Positions 13,518-21,092 of a stretch of DNA of 47,863 nucleotides are shown piece by piece. Origin of the DNA: Burkholderiales bacterium (GTDB taxonomy: Bacteria; Pseudomonadota; Gammaproteobacteria; Burkholderiales; Burkholderiaceae); contig JAMFSK010000146.1 of assembly GCA_026225235.1 (NCBI GenBank), forward strand, positions 1 to 47,863, given 5' to 3'. A model generated the notes under the pieces. It was not told where the DNA came from, searched no databases, and saw nothing but the letters and a program-made list of their open reading frames with translations. The position numbers and the translations under genes were made by a program. Position 1 is the stretch's first letter. Every line of letters starts with the position of its first letter.

Positions 13518-13822
13518 TTCGTATGTACGACCCGCGCCTCACCGTTGTCCAGAGATCGGGGCGCGTTCGCCGCCGTTACAACTCCGACAGCATTCGGACG
13601 ATCGAAACAAAAGTAACGCGAATATTCAGGAAGAAGCCTGGCGGGACGCTGTATGCGCATGGGTTCATGCCCGAGAAATATGCCTTGATTGCGCGCCAAG
13701 AGTGCTACCAGCCTGACGGCACCTATCTGTTTGAAGTGAACGAAGTGCACAACAGAAAGACCCTGGAGTCGTTCTTCGCGAGCGGCCTAATCGAAATGGA
13801 TGTGACGGAGGTGGAATCGTGA
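13505..13822 (+). CDS. Hypothetical phage protein, 105 aa
   Basis: The ATG at 13505 lies 13 bases inside the previous gene. The protein is basic at its start (LTVVQRSGRVRRRYNSDSIR) and has mixed alpha/beta character; FEVNEVHNRKTLESFFASGL looks like a folded C-terminal half. No family is recognised. A GTGA overlap couples it to the next gene. Confidence 0.6.
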   Translation: MRLLVRMYDPRLTVVQRSGRVRRRYNSDSIRTIETKVTRIFRKKPGGTLYAHGFMPEKYALIARQECYQPDGTYLFEVNEVHNRKTLESFFASGLIEMDVTEVES

Positions 13823-14136
13823 ACTGCAAACCGGGTGATCTTGCGATCATCATTCAATCGGAAATTAGCGAAAACATCGGCCGAATCGTTCACGTCGGCG
13901 GCCCATACGGTTACGCATTCGATGGTGTATTTCGTTGGGTAATCACCGCTGAAGGCGCGCCAATGCGTGGCTGCGTCGCGAATGGGCAGTTTGTCGATGC
14001 GAATACCGGGTTCATCGAGGATTACATGCTGCGCCCGGTGAGCGGGCTACCCATCAACGACGAGACGCCTATCGAAATTAATGTTCCTGAAGCCGTAAAG
14101 CTGGCTTGGGGCATCGAAGCGCCGGTGCTGTCATGA
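13819..14136 (+). CDS. Hypothetical phage protein, 105 aa, GTG start
   Basis: The GTG at 13819 overlaps the preceding TGA. CKPGDLAIIIQSEISENIGR, then VHVGGPYG and ITAEGAPMRG suggest an SH3-like beta barrel of the kind often seen in short nin-region proteins. The C-terminal tail (LPINDETPIEINVPEAVKLA) is acidic. The function is unknown. Confidence 0.65.
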   Translation: MNCKPGDLAIIIQSEISENIGRIVHVGGPYGYAFDGVFRWVITAEGAPMRGCVANGQFVDANTGFIEDYMLRPVSGLPINDETPIEINVPEAVKLAWGIEAPVLS

Positions 14137-14453
14137 GGGGCGTAACTCGACTGACGCCAATCGTGCCCGGCGAAATGCAGTCCGTTGTGTGGATCGACGG
14201 CACTGTCAAGACTGGCTTCGTCAGCGGCGGTGCAGCTGAAGGCCGCGGCTTCCCGCAATGGGCAAAGCGGATATTCGCTGGCGACAAGGTGCATTGGTTC
14301 GCTGAGGAGAAAAACCAATGGGGCGAGCGTCGATCGCTGTGCGGCCGCGTATTCGCTGATGACGCATCGCTTTTCCTTCCTGGCAACTTCGCACGCTGCA
14401 TCGCTTGCGAGAAAGCCCGTTCTGTTCAGAAGCGCAACGGAATCAAATCATGA
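14133..14453 (+). CDS. Hypothetical phage protein with C-terminal CxxC, 106 aa
   Basis: ATGA overlaps on both sides set the start and coupling. Arg/Trp-rich strands (VVWIDGTVKTGFVSGG, then KVHWFAEEKNQWGERRSLCG) lead to a Cys-x2-Cys at the end (ARCIACEKARS). A small metal site or beta-rich fold is possible. I do not recognise it. Confidence 0.6.
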   Translation: MRGVTRLTPIVPGEMQSVVWIDGTVKTGFVSGGAAEGRGFPQWAKRIFAGDKVHWFAEEKNQWGERRSLCGRVFADDASLFLPGNFARCIACEKARSVQKRNGIKS

Positions 14454-14803
14454 GAGTCGACGACTTAGACGGTGCCTTGCTGGATCTGTGGGTAGGCCAC
14501 GCCGAGCACCTCGACGTTGATCTAATCCACGCATGCGGCACGAGCTATTGCCGGCTCAATCCCGGATGGCCAGGCTACCAGGTCTACGTGCCTACGCAGA
14601 ATTGGACGGTGCTCGGTCCGATGATCATCCGCCAGAAATATCTGCTTTATCCGCGTCTCGATGAGTCGACAGGGAAAGTGGTGTGGCTCGCCGAGGCGCA
14701 ACTCAATCCGCACTTCCACAGAATGTACATCGATGCGCGCGCCGAGCTGGCGCTGTGCAGGCTTCGAGTTGCCGAGCGATTTGGCGAAGAGGTGAGCGAG
14801 TGA
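14450..14803 (+). CDS. NinX-like protein (DUF2591)
   Basis: The 117-residue protein begins VDDLDGALLDLWVGHAEHLD and has later aromatic blocks (PTQNWTVLGPMIIRQKYLL). This is the layout of DUF2591/NinX proteins found in nin regions of lambdoid phages. The function of the family is not known to me. The start is set by an ATGA overlap. Confidence 0.7.
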   Translation: MRVDDLDGALLDLWVGHAEHLDVDLIHACGTSYCRLNPGWPGYQVYVPTQNWTVLGPMIIRQKYLLYPRLDESTGKVVWLAEAQLNPHFHRMYIDARAELALCRLRVAERFGEEVSE

Positions 14804-15138
14804 AAACGACAGAATGGTTTCCTGATGACTCCGCCCCAGTTCGCGACGGGCTCTATGAGACGCGCGTCGCCGGCGGATTGACTTGGTCGGCATGGAAAGA
14901 CGGCCTTTGGCACTTCGCAAGCACTGACGCCAAGGAAGCGGTAGAGCGTGCTGAATCAGGGCAGACAAGCTTTTGGCAAGTCCGCGAATGGCGCGGCCTG
15001 AAAGAGCCTGCACGCGCTTTGCCAATCCCGGAAGTCCGCGATGAACTTCTGGTGTCGCTGTACTACGCAGCCCAGGGCGACATCACCAGGTTTCGAATCA
15101 GGGCGCGCCAGATCCTAGCGGAAGAGGCTGCCCGATGA
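14800..15138 (+). CDS. Hypothetical phage protein, 112 aa, GTG start
   Basis: The GTG at 14800 overlaps the NinX stop (GTGA). WFPDDSAPVRDGLYETRVAG and WSAWKDGLWHFASTDAKEA look like a small beta sheet with conserved Trp; the second half is helical. Similar short proteins occur in Burkholderia prophages, function unknown. Confidence 0.6.
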   Translation: MKTTEWFPDDSAPVRDGLYETRVAGGLTWSAWKDGLWHFASTDAKEAVERAESGQTSFWQVREWRGLKEPARALPIPEVRDELLVSLYYAAQGDITRFRIRARQILAEEAAR

Positions 15139-15419
15139 GCGTCAATGCATACAAACTAGATGGGACCGCGACCGTCACTGTCGACGGCCAGACTTATCAA
15201 CTGAAGGGCTATTTTTCCTACCGAGCGGTGCTGGAGCCTGCGCCGCCGCGACTCTTTGATTGGTGCAACCACACGATCACGGCCACGCTCAAGCGCACCG
15301 GCAGGAACCGATTGGGAAAGTGGTTCAAGCAGTTTGACCCGGCCGGAACCTGCTATGTGCGCCCCCGTTCAGCAAAGATGCGCCGCGCGCGCCGACTCAA
15401 GTACTGGCGGCCGGAATGA
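15135..15419 (+). CDS. Hypothetical basic protein, 94 aa
   Basis: The gene is ATGA-coupled at both ends. The N-terminal half is beta-rich (YKLDGTATVTVDGQTYQLKG) and the C-terminal half is very basic (ATLKRTGRNRLGKWFKQF, then MRRARRLKYW), so it may bind nucleic acid. No family is recognised. Confidence 0.6.
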   Translation: MSVNAYKLDGTATVTVDGQTYQLKGYFSYRAVLEPAPPRLFDWCNHTITATLKRTGRNRLGKWFKQFDPAGTCYVRPRSAKMRRARRLKYWRPE

Positions 15420-16006
15420 GGCGCTTCGAGTACATGGACCCCTGCTTGGTGCTCGAGCGGAAACAGGAGGGCACGTGTGTCGGTTGCATCCTGTTGGAAA
15501 GATCGCGCTGGAGCGGAACAACAAAATACGTTTGCTCGCTCGGTCAGCAAAAAGCTTCGACCGAATGGACAGAAATGCGGCGCTGCAAGAAATATAACGA
15601 CGGGGCACTCATGACAAGCGATCAATCAGCACAAATCGAAGAACTGTTGTCGACGTGGTACGGATGGCAGATTCGCCAATCGCACGCCGAGACGCTTGCT
15701 CACTTCTACAAGCCCCTCGACCACACGTGCAAGGGATACCAGACCCCGCTGAACGACGATGACTCCGAGCGCGGATATCAGTGGGCAGACGACCAGCAAT
15801 CCGAGCAGGTCCAGCTTTGCATCGACACGCTCATTCCGGCGCAGCGTGCCGCGATCAGCACCAGCATGCGTAACAAGCACTCCGGCAGCTTTGTTTGGAG
15901 CAGCGGGCGCGCTGGCGACCAGCACGTCACCTATCAGGAGGCAAAGGAGCGCCTTCTTCCCATGTTCACGACCCGTCATCTCATCAAAGCCCAGGAGGCA
16001 ATATGA
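15416..16006 (+). CDS. Candidate late regulator: Cys-rich N-terminus joined to an antitermination-position domain
   Basis: This 196-residue protein seems to join two modules. Residues 1-65 hold a Cys cluster (GTCVGCILLERSRW, YVCSLGQ, MRRCKKYNDG) like small stand-alone phage proteins. Residues 66-196 (from SDQSAQIEELLSTWYGWQIR to AISTSMRNKHSGSFVWSSG) resemble a conserved Burkholderia phage protein found just before the late promoter, where lambda has Q. An internal ATG at 15611 could start the second module alone. The Q-like role is inferred from position only. Confidence 0.5.
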   Translation: MRRFEYMDPCLVLERKQEGTCVGCILLERSRWSGTTKYVCSLGQQKASTEWTEMRRCKKYNDGALMTSDQSAQIEELLSTWYGWQIRQSHAETLAHFYKPLDHTCKGYQTPLNDDDSERGYQWADDQQSEQVQLCIDTLIPAQRAAISTSMRNKHSGSFVWSSGRAGDQHVTYQEAKERLLPMFTTRHLIKAQEAI

Positions 16007-16362
16007 AACGATTTCTCGTTCCCATCGTAACGAATCTGGTTTTTGTCGCGATTGTCTCCCAATGGTTCTTCTTAGGGAGCGCCGGTGCGCATAACATTGC
16101 GATGTTTCTAATCTGGCTTCACGGCGTTGTCGGCCTGCTTGTCTTAGCGGTAGCGCTCAGTGATAAAACGCCTCCCTATAAGAAGCAACCAAGAATAGTT
16201 AGAATCGTTTCAAGTGTTTGTGAGGTATCCATTCTTTACCAGCTCGTGTGGCACGGAGAATTTCTCCTCACTGGGGTCTACATGGTCTGGCTTGTTGGTG
16301 CGGCCATCTACCGGTCGCAAGCGCCATCAGAACAATCTGCCGCAGCGGTGCCCGCAAAATGA
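16003..16362 (+). CDS. Inner-membrane protein with about four spans, 119 aa
   Basis: AGGAGG lies five bases before the ATG, which overlaps the previous stop. Hydrophobic stretches at about 5-27, 31-52, 67-84 and 88-105 (for example FLVPIVTNLVFVAIVSQWFF and AMFLIWLHGVVGLLVLAVAL) predict four spans, with a polar C-terminal tail. It could be an exclusion or holin-like protein. I do not recognise the family. Confidence 0.65.
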   Translation: MKRFLVPIVTNLVFVAIVSQWFFLGSAGAHNIAMFLIWLHGVVGLLVLAVALSDKTPPYKKQPRIVRIVSSVCEVSILYQLVWHGEFLLTGVYMVWLVGAAIYRSQAPSEQSAAAVPAK

Positions 16363-16655
16363 GAGACGACATTCCATACAGAGTGACCCTCGACCGCCGT
16401 GACCTGTTCGATTTCGTGCGTGGCGCGATCAAAGACATTCTCGATGACTATGCCGACAAAGCGGGGAACGTCGAGTGCTGGGCACATCAAGAGGCGCACG
16501 ACCGGACCGTCGAGTTATTCGCTAAGTTGAAGTTGCCCGAGCCGGACGCGGCACTCGTACAAACTCATACGCCGGATGAGATACGTGCTCGATGCAAGGC
16601 GCTCGGTATGCCCGCTGCTGTCGCTGACGCTCTTATCGCTGCCAACTGTCGTTGA
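16359..16655 (+). CDS. Hypothetical protein, 98 aa, last gene of the early right operon
   Basis: The start is set by an ATGA overlap. The protein is acidic and helical (LFDFVRGAIKDILDDYADKA, then QEAHDRTVELFAKLKLPEPD), with a C-terminal Ala-rich helix. No motif is recognised. It ends 29 bases before the -35 box of the late promoter. Confidence 0.6.
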   Translation: MRDDIPYRVTLDRRDLFDFVRGAIKDILDDYADKAGNVECWAHQEAHDRTVELFAKLKLPEPDAALVQTHTPDEIRARCKALGMPAAVADALIAANCR

Positions 16656-16668
16656 AGAGCGCCTCATA

Positions 16669-16713
16669 TTTTTGCAAAAAGAGCTTGTAAACCCGGAGAA
16701 TCTGTTTTACATT
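16669..16713 (+). promoter_or_regulatory. Late promoter (pR'-like) with upstream palindrome
   Basis: TTGTAA (16685-16690), a 17-base spacer and TACATT (16708-16713) form a sigma-70 promoter with a start near 16720. A perfect 12-base palindrome, TTTTTGCAAAAA (16669-16680), lies four bases upstream of the -35 and could bind an activator. A terminator follows about 30 bases after the start, as in lambda pR'-tR'. Confidence 0.55.
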
Positions 16714-16749
16714 TCGGGGTAGGGGCCTTGCCTCCACACTGTAGAAAAC

Positions 16750-16781
16750 GAAGCCACCCTAACCGGTGGCTTCTTTCGTTT
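16750..16781 (+). terminator. Terminator just after the late promoter (tR'-like)
   Basis: GAAGCCACC pairs with GGTGGCTTC (9 bp, six-base loop), followed by TTTCGTTT. It lies 30 bases downstream of the predicted late start, so late transcripts would end here unless an antiterminator acts. Confidence 0.8.
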
Positions 16782-16796
16782 ACCCATTGAGTTTTC

Positions 16797-17000
16797 ATGT
16801 TGAATGACGAAGCAAGCACGCTGATCGACAAGATCGAGATCGATTTGCAGCGCATGCGCGCGATCGACCCAGCGCTGAAGACGTCGCTCATCGTGAGGCT
16901 GGATAGGCTTCGAACGCTGATGACGCAACCAACATCGGGGCACATATGTTCGAGTACCTCAGCATCTACCTCAACGCCTGCGCTCGCTGCGCATGGCTAG
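16797..17000 (+). CDS. Hypothetical 67 aa protein
   Basis: This frame starts 15 bases after the terminator. Its helical N-terminal 48 residues (STLIDKIEIDLQRMRAIDPA, LIVRLDRLRTLM) look like a real short coiled-coil protein. The Ser/Thr-rich end overlaps another small frame and may be less significant. The ribosome site is weak. Confidence 0.45.
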   Translation: MLNDEASTLIDKIEIDLQRMRAIDPALKTSLIVRLDRLRTLMTQPTSGHICSSTSASTSTPALAAHG

Positions 17001-17047
17001 TGATGCTGGCACTTGACGGTGCCTCAGAAGCGTTTGCGAAAGATTAG
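16946..17047 (+). CDS. Possible 33 aa hydrophobic peptide
   Basis: An ATG with GGGG five bases upstream opens MFEYLSIYLNACARCAWLVM, a short amphipathic or membrane-associated peptide ending in AFAKD. It overlaps the end of the preceding frame. It could be a real small gene or chance. Confidence 0.3.
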   Translation: MFEYLSIYLNACARCAWLVMLALDGASEAFAKD

Positions 17048-17106
17048 CCAGCGCCCTTCAATTCATCGGTTTCATGTTGTCTCCTTCGGCGTTTCGACGC
17101 TTTGAG

Positions 17107-17137
17107 CGCCCCGACTAATCCTCGGGGCGTTTCTTTT
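17107..17137 (+). terminator. Intrinsic terminator
   Basis: CGCCCCGA pairs with TCGGGGCG (8 bp, seven-base loop), followed by TTTCTTTT. It separates the small post-promoter frames from the morphogenesis genes. Confidence 0.85.
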
Positions 17138-17148
17138 CCTGCCCATAC

Positions 17149-17436
17149 ATGACCAGACAAACGAAAAAAGCGACTGCCGCGCTGGACGCCGCTACGCTTC
17201 TCGGCGAGGTTGCGCTCGTTCGCTCCTCGATCTGGATGAACGGGAAGAAGAAGATTGCCGCAATCGTCACGGATGCGAGCACCGATCCTGCGTTTCTGCC
17301 TGATGGCGCGATTGCCCTGGTTGCGCTGACATGTTTTCCGCCTGGCGTGCCATCGCGGATGATGCTCGACGTGCCGCTATACCCTGCGCCAGTCGACGAG
17401 AGCGCCCTACCGGCTGCTTGGCTCAAAAATGGCTAG
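17149..17436 (+). CDS. Hypothetical 95 aa protein upstream of packaging genes
   Basis: The ATG at 17149 follows the terminator by 11 bases without a clear ribosome site. Residues 13-60 are beta-rich (LLGEVALVRSSIWMNGKKKI, AAIVTDAST). The gene overlaps the next by eight bases. No family is recognised; it may belong functionally with the structural protein that follows. Confidence 0.6.
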   Translation: MTRQTKKATAALDAATLLGEVALVRSSIWMNGKKKIAAIVTDASTDPAFLPDGAIALVALTCFPPGVPSRMMLDVPLYPAPVDESALPAAWLKNG

Positions 17437-18106
17437 CTTCGAAATCAACGTCAGTTCGAACCTCAAGAAGCTGACGCGCGATCTAGATGATTTCGCCGCG
17501 AAGCAAGTCCCGTTTGCAACGGCGCGTGCATTGACCGCGCTTGCGAACCAGGTTCAGCAAGGCGAAGTTGACCGCACGAAGGCGACGTTTCGCAATCCTT
17601 CGCCATTCACTCTGAAATCCGTTCGTACTGCGCCGGCCACGAAAGCCAACCTCGAAGCGAAGGTTTTCGTGATGGACAAGGCTGCTGAGTACCTGCAGCC
17701 GTATGAATTCGGTGGTGTTCACAAGTTGAACAGCCAGGCCCTGCTGAACCCGAAAGACATCAGCCTGAATCAGTATTTGCAGATCCCACGCATGGCACTC
17801 GGCCGACTCAAGGGTCGAGCAGATATCTTCATTGGGGCAATTGAGACGAAGCACGGTCCAATCAATGGTGTGTGGCAACGACTGGATGTGACGCGCAAAG
17901 GCAAAGTCAAGCGCAAACGCAAAGAACGTGGTGGTGTGTATGACCAACACCTTGGCGCGTTGAAGTTGCTGATTCGATTCGGCGATGCATTGCCTGTAAA
18001 GCAGCACTTAGATTACTTCGACTCCGCCACGCGCACGATCACCGCTGGCTTCGGCGCCGCGTTCGCGCGTGAGTTGGCTTCGGCTATGGCAACGGCGAAC
18101 CGATAG
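17429..18106 (+). CDS. Putative tail/neck completion protein (lambda gpZ-like, tentative)
   Basis: This 225-residue basic protein opens with FEINVSSNLKKLTRDLDDFA, then AKQVPFATARALTALANQVQ. It has a basic patch (TRKGKVKRKRKERGGV) and an Ala-rich helical C-terminus. The order, a helix that starts with paired Leu followed by an Ala-rich 'all residues are A' segment and a middle beta part, resembles minor tail protein Z. In this phage it precedes the terminase genes instead of following the capsid gene. The assignment is tentative. Confidence 0.55.
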   Translation: MASFEINVSSNLKKLTRDLDDFAAKQVPFATARALTALANQVQQGEVDRTKATFRNPSPFTLKSVRTAPATKANLEAKVFVMDKAAEYLQPYEFGGVHKLNSQALLNPKDISLNQYLQIPRMALGRLKGRADIFIGAIETKHGPINGVWQRLDVTRKGKVKRKRKERGGVYDQHLGALKLLIRFGDALPVKQHLDYFDSATRTITAGFGAAFARELASAMATANR

Positions 18107-18251
18107 GAATGCTGACCATCCTAATGCTCGAAAGCTTTCCAAAACCTTACGGGTCCCTCCTAGGGAATTCCCTAAGCACGGGCATTGCTCGCCTCGATGT
18201 TCGTCTAGCTGTGAAGGTTTGAAATTTGGGTAACAAGGCCGCAAACCAGAC
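18107..18251 (+). other. Candidate cos region upstream of terS
   Basis: This gap before a Nu1/GpA-type terminase pair is where cos lies in lambda-like phages. It holds a perfect 14-base palindrome, TAGGGAATTCCCTA (18161-18174), as a possible nicking site, and one TGTTACC-type motif (18228-18236, minus). The exact cut site cannot be read from sequence alone. Confidence 0.45.
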
Positions 18252-18496
18252 ATGAATCAAAGTGCATTCGCGGAACTCCACGGCGTCAGTCGCAAGACCG
18301 TGACCAAGTGGAAGGAGCGCGGCTGGCTTGTGTTTGCGGGCGATGAGGTCGACGTCGAGCCGTCGAACGCGCTGCTGAAAAGATACCGGCGAGATGGAAT
18401 CGGATCTGTTACCCAAACTGTTACCCACGGCGACAAGGTAACAACTAAGCGAGCTTCGAAAAAAGTTGTTACCCCTTCCGACGCAGAGGTAACAGT
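18228..18496. repeat. Six copies of YTGTTACC around the terS start (terminase-binding candidate)
   Basis: The motif TGTTACC occurs on plus at 18406-18414, 18418-18426 and 18466-18474, and on minus at 18228-18236, 18437-18445 and 18488-18496. Five lie inside the terS gene, one upstream. Inside the gene they encode Val-Thr pairs read from both strands of the motif. A seven-base word should appear about once per 8 kb counting both strands, so six in 270 bases indicates a protein-binding array, most likely for the small terminase. Confidence 0.65.
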
Positions 18497-18842
18497 ACGC
18501 GCTGACGAGACGCCGGCAGATGCAGCGGGGAGAATTCTTGCTGCCACCGGCATGGATCTCGACTACGACGAAGCGCGGTGCATGAAGGAAAACTATCTCG
18601 CGCTACTCAACCAGCTCGAGTACGACCAGAAGTCAGGCCTCGTCGTCGCGGTCGCCGATGTCGCGAAGGCGGTCGGCGACGAATATGCGAAGGTGCGCAC
18701 GAAGCTTCTGGCCATTCCGGCCGAGCAGGCGCCCATGATCCATCGACTAAGGACCGTCCTTGAAGTGCAGGATGCGCTACAGGAGATGATCGTCCACGCG
18801 CTTGAGGAGTTGACCCGTGATGGAGTTGGAGGCGCCGCCTGA
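18252..18842 (+). CDS. Terminase small subunit, Nu1-like
   Basis: The 196-residue protein has an N-terminal winged helix (MNQSAFAELHGVSRKTVTKW, then KERGWLVF) like lambda gpNu1. A Val/Thr-rich middle (about 55-85) is encoded by the TGTTACC copies. A long helical C-terminus (QLEYDQKSGLVVAVADVAKA, AVGDEYAKVRTKL) follows. It should recognise the packaging site and load the large subunit. The next gene overlaps it by 26 bases. Confidence 0.85.
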   Translation: MNQSAFAELHGVSRKTVTKWKERGWLVFAGDEVDVEPSNALLKRYRRDGIGSVTQTVTHGDKVTTKRASKKVVTPSDAEVTVRADETPADAAGRILAATGMDLDYDEARCMKENYLALLNQLEYDQKSGLVVAVADVAKAVGDEYAKVRTKLLAIPAEQAPMIHRLRTVLEVQDALQEMIVHALEELTRDGVGGAA

Positions 18843-20838
18843 CACACGGCGCTATGCCAACGGGTATTCCGGCCTGCTGCGCCAACTGCTGGGTGCGCGC
18901 CGTCGCAATATTCAACCACCTCCCAAGCTGTCGCTGAGCGAGTGGGCAAAGAAATACGCAGTTCTGTCTCGCGAAACTAGCGCCCAAACGGGGAAGTTCC
19001 ACGCTTTCGCGTATCAGGTCGGCATCATGGATGCGGTTACAGACCCATCCGTTGAGACGATCACGGTGCAAAAGTCGGCGCGGGTCGGCTACACCAAGAT
19101 CCTCGACCATATCTCCGCGTTCTATATACATCAGGATCCCAGTCCAATACTGGTGGTGCAGCCGCGCGTCGAAGATGCGGAAGACTACAGCACGACTGAA
19201 ATTGAGCCGATGCTGCGCGATACGCCGGTGCTCGCCGAGATCGTCGGCGATCTGAAGGCGAAGGATTCGAAACAGAAGATACTGAAGCGTGTCTTTCGTA
19301 ATGGCGCGTCAATGTCGTTCGTCGGCGCGAATAGCCCGGGCGGTTTCCGCCGGATTACTGCGCGCATCGTCCAGTTTGACGAAATTGATGGGTACCCCAT
19401 CCAGGGCGCAGGCAAGGAAGGCGACCAGATCAAGCTGGGCATCAAGCGGACCGAATCATTCTGGAACCGCAAGATCATCATGGGTTCAACTCCGACCGTG
19501 AAAGGCTTCAGCCGGATCGAGAAGAGTTTCGAAAAGAGCGATCAGCGCCGCTACTACGTGCCTTGCCCGCATTGCGGTGAGTTCCAAGTGCTCGAATGGG
19601 GCGGCCCTGATACGCCTCACGGCATGAAGTGGGACAAGGACGAAAACGGCAACGGCCTGCCCGAAACCGTCTACTACGTCTGCAAGGTAACCGGCTGCAT
19701 CATCCGCGACGTCGACAAGCCTGAAATGGTTGAGCGCGGCGAGTGGCGCGGATCGAAGCCATTCAACGGCCACGCCGGGTTTCATATCTGGGCAGGCTAC
19801 AGCCTGTTCCCGAATGCTTGCTGGGAAAACCTTGTAACTGAGTGGCTTGATGTTAAGGACGACCCACTCGCGCGCCAGACCTTCATCAATCTTGTGCTCG
19901 GCGAGACCTACGAAGACCGCGGCGAGCGTGCGCTGAAAGAAGCAGCGCTTGCGGCACGCACCGAAGTGTGGGCCGGCGAAGTGCCGGATGGCGTCGCTGT
20001 CATCACGGTTTCAGGCGACGTGCAGGATGACCGAGTGGAACTCGAGACTGTTGGCTGGGGACGCAACGAGGAGCGATGGTCAATCGACCATACCGTGATT
20101 GAAGGCGATCCCGAAAGTGATGATCTCTGGAATGAGGTCGACGCATACCTGATGCGTCAGTGGCGCCGCGCGGATGGCCGGCCGTTCAAGGTTGAGGCCG
20201 CATGTATCGACTCTGGCGGGCACCACACCCAGAAGGTCTACGAGTTCTGCAAGTCGCGAATTCGTCGTCGCGTATGGGCGATCAAGGGCGAATCAGCGAT
20301 TGCTGGCAAGCGTAACCCGGTCTGGCCGACCAGCAAGCCGAGCCTGCGCAACAAATCGAAATATCGCCCGATCATCATCGGCGTGAATGCAGCGAAGGAC
20401 GTAATCCGCTACCGACTGCACCTTGAGGCAGAGGAGCGGGAGGGCGCTGTCGTCTATCCGCCGGGGTACATGCACTACCCGACAGATCGAGACATCAACT
20501 TCTTTGCGCAGCTCGTCTCCGAGCGGTCGATCGTAAAGCAGGCGAACGGGCAGAAATATCGCGTGTGGGAGTTGCCGCCAGGCCGCGCCAATGAGGCGCT
20601 TGACCTAGCTGTGTACTCGTATGCAGCGCTGTGTGGGCTGATTCACTACGGCCTGAAACTGAACAAGCGCGTTGAAACGACAGCGTTGCCTTACGTCGCG
20701 AACGGTGTTGATGCAGAGCATGTGATTGCCGAGCCGCCAGCAGAAATAGCGCCATTGGCCGCGCCGCTGTCGAGTCAAGCAGCCGCACCGGCCGCAGCAA
20801 AACCCGGCCGGAAATCGTTCGCGAGCCGTCTCGCATAG
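18817..20838 (+). CDS. Terminase large subunit, GpA family
   Basis: The 673-residue protein belongs to the lambda gpA-type terminases. A Walker A-like loop, QKSARVGYTK (85-94), and Walker B with IVQFDEID (184-191) mark the packaging ATPase. A Cys cluster (VPCPHCGEF, YYVCKVTGC) lies near 240-300. The C-terminal nuclease part has VSGDVQDDRVELETVGWG. The start is GTG 18817 (GAGGAG upstream) or the adjacent ATG 18820. It cuts concatemers at cos and drives DNA into the prohead. Confidence 0.95.
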   Translation: MMELEAPPDTRRYANGYSGLLRQLLGARRRNIQPPPKLSLSEWAKKYAVLSRETSAQTGKFHAFAYQVGIMDAVTDPSVETITVQKSARVGYTKILDHISAFYIHQDPSPILVVQPRVEDAEDYSTTEIEPMLRDTPVLAEIVGDLKAKDSKQKILKRVFRNGASMSFVGANSPGGFRRITARIVQFDEIDGYPIQGAGKEGDQIKLGIKRTESFWNRKIIMGSTPTVKGFSRIEKSFEKSDQRRYYVPCPHCGEFQVLEWGGPDTPHGMKWDKDENGNGLPETVYYVCKVTGCIIRDVDKPEMVERGEWRGSKPFNGHAGFHIWAGYSLFPNACWENLVTEWLDVKDDPLARQTFINLVLGETYEDRGERALKEAALAARTEVWAGEVPDGVAVITVSGDVQDDRVELETVGWGRNEERWSIDHTVIEGDPESDDLWNEVDAYLMRQWRRADGRPFKVEAACIDSGGHHTQKVYEFCKSRIRRRVWAIKGESAIAGKRNPVWPTSKPSLRNKSKYRPIIIGVNAAKDVIRYRLHLEAEEREGAVVYPPGYMHYPTDRDINFFAQLVSERSIVKQANGQKYRVWELPPGRANEALDLAVYSYAALCGLIHYGLKLNKRVETTALPYVANGVDAEHVIAEPPAEIAPLAAPLSSQAAAPAAAKPGRKSFASRLA

Positions 20839-20846
20839 GAAAAGAA

Positions 20847-21092
20847 ATGGCTATCACTGACGGCATGAGCACTGCTGACATGCAGTCGAGATTGACGGCT
20901 CTTCAAGCCGCCTATTTCGATCTGATGGCTGGCGCGAAGATCGTCACGGCGTCGTATGCGCAGGCAGACGGAAACAAGTCTGTGACATATAAGCAGACCG
21001 ATATCACACAGGTCTACAAGGCGATCCTGATGCTTCAAAAGGCACTCGGGATTATTTGTCGCTATCCGCGCGCTCGAAGGGTTCTATTTTAA
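20847..21092 (+). CDS. Head-tail connector, gpW-like
   Basis: The 81-residue protein (DMQSRLTALQAAYFDLMAGA, then VTYKQTDITQVYKAILMLQ) has the alpha/beta hairpin pattern of the gpW family, which seals DNA in the head and joins it to the tail. It lies between the large terminase and the portal gene, as in lambda. AGGAAAAG precedes the ATG. Confidence 0.8.
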   Translation: MAITDGMSTADMQSRLTALQAAYFDLMAGAKIVTASYAQADGNKSVTYKQTDITQVYKAILMLQKALGIICRYPRARRVLF

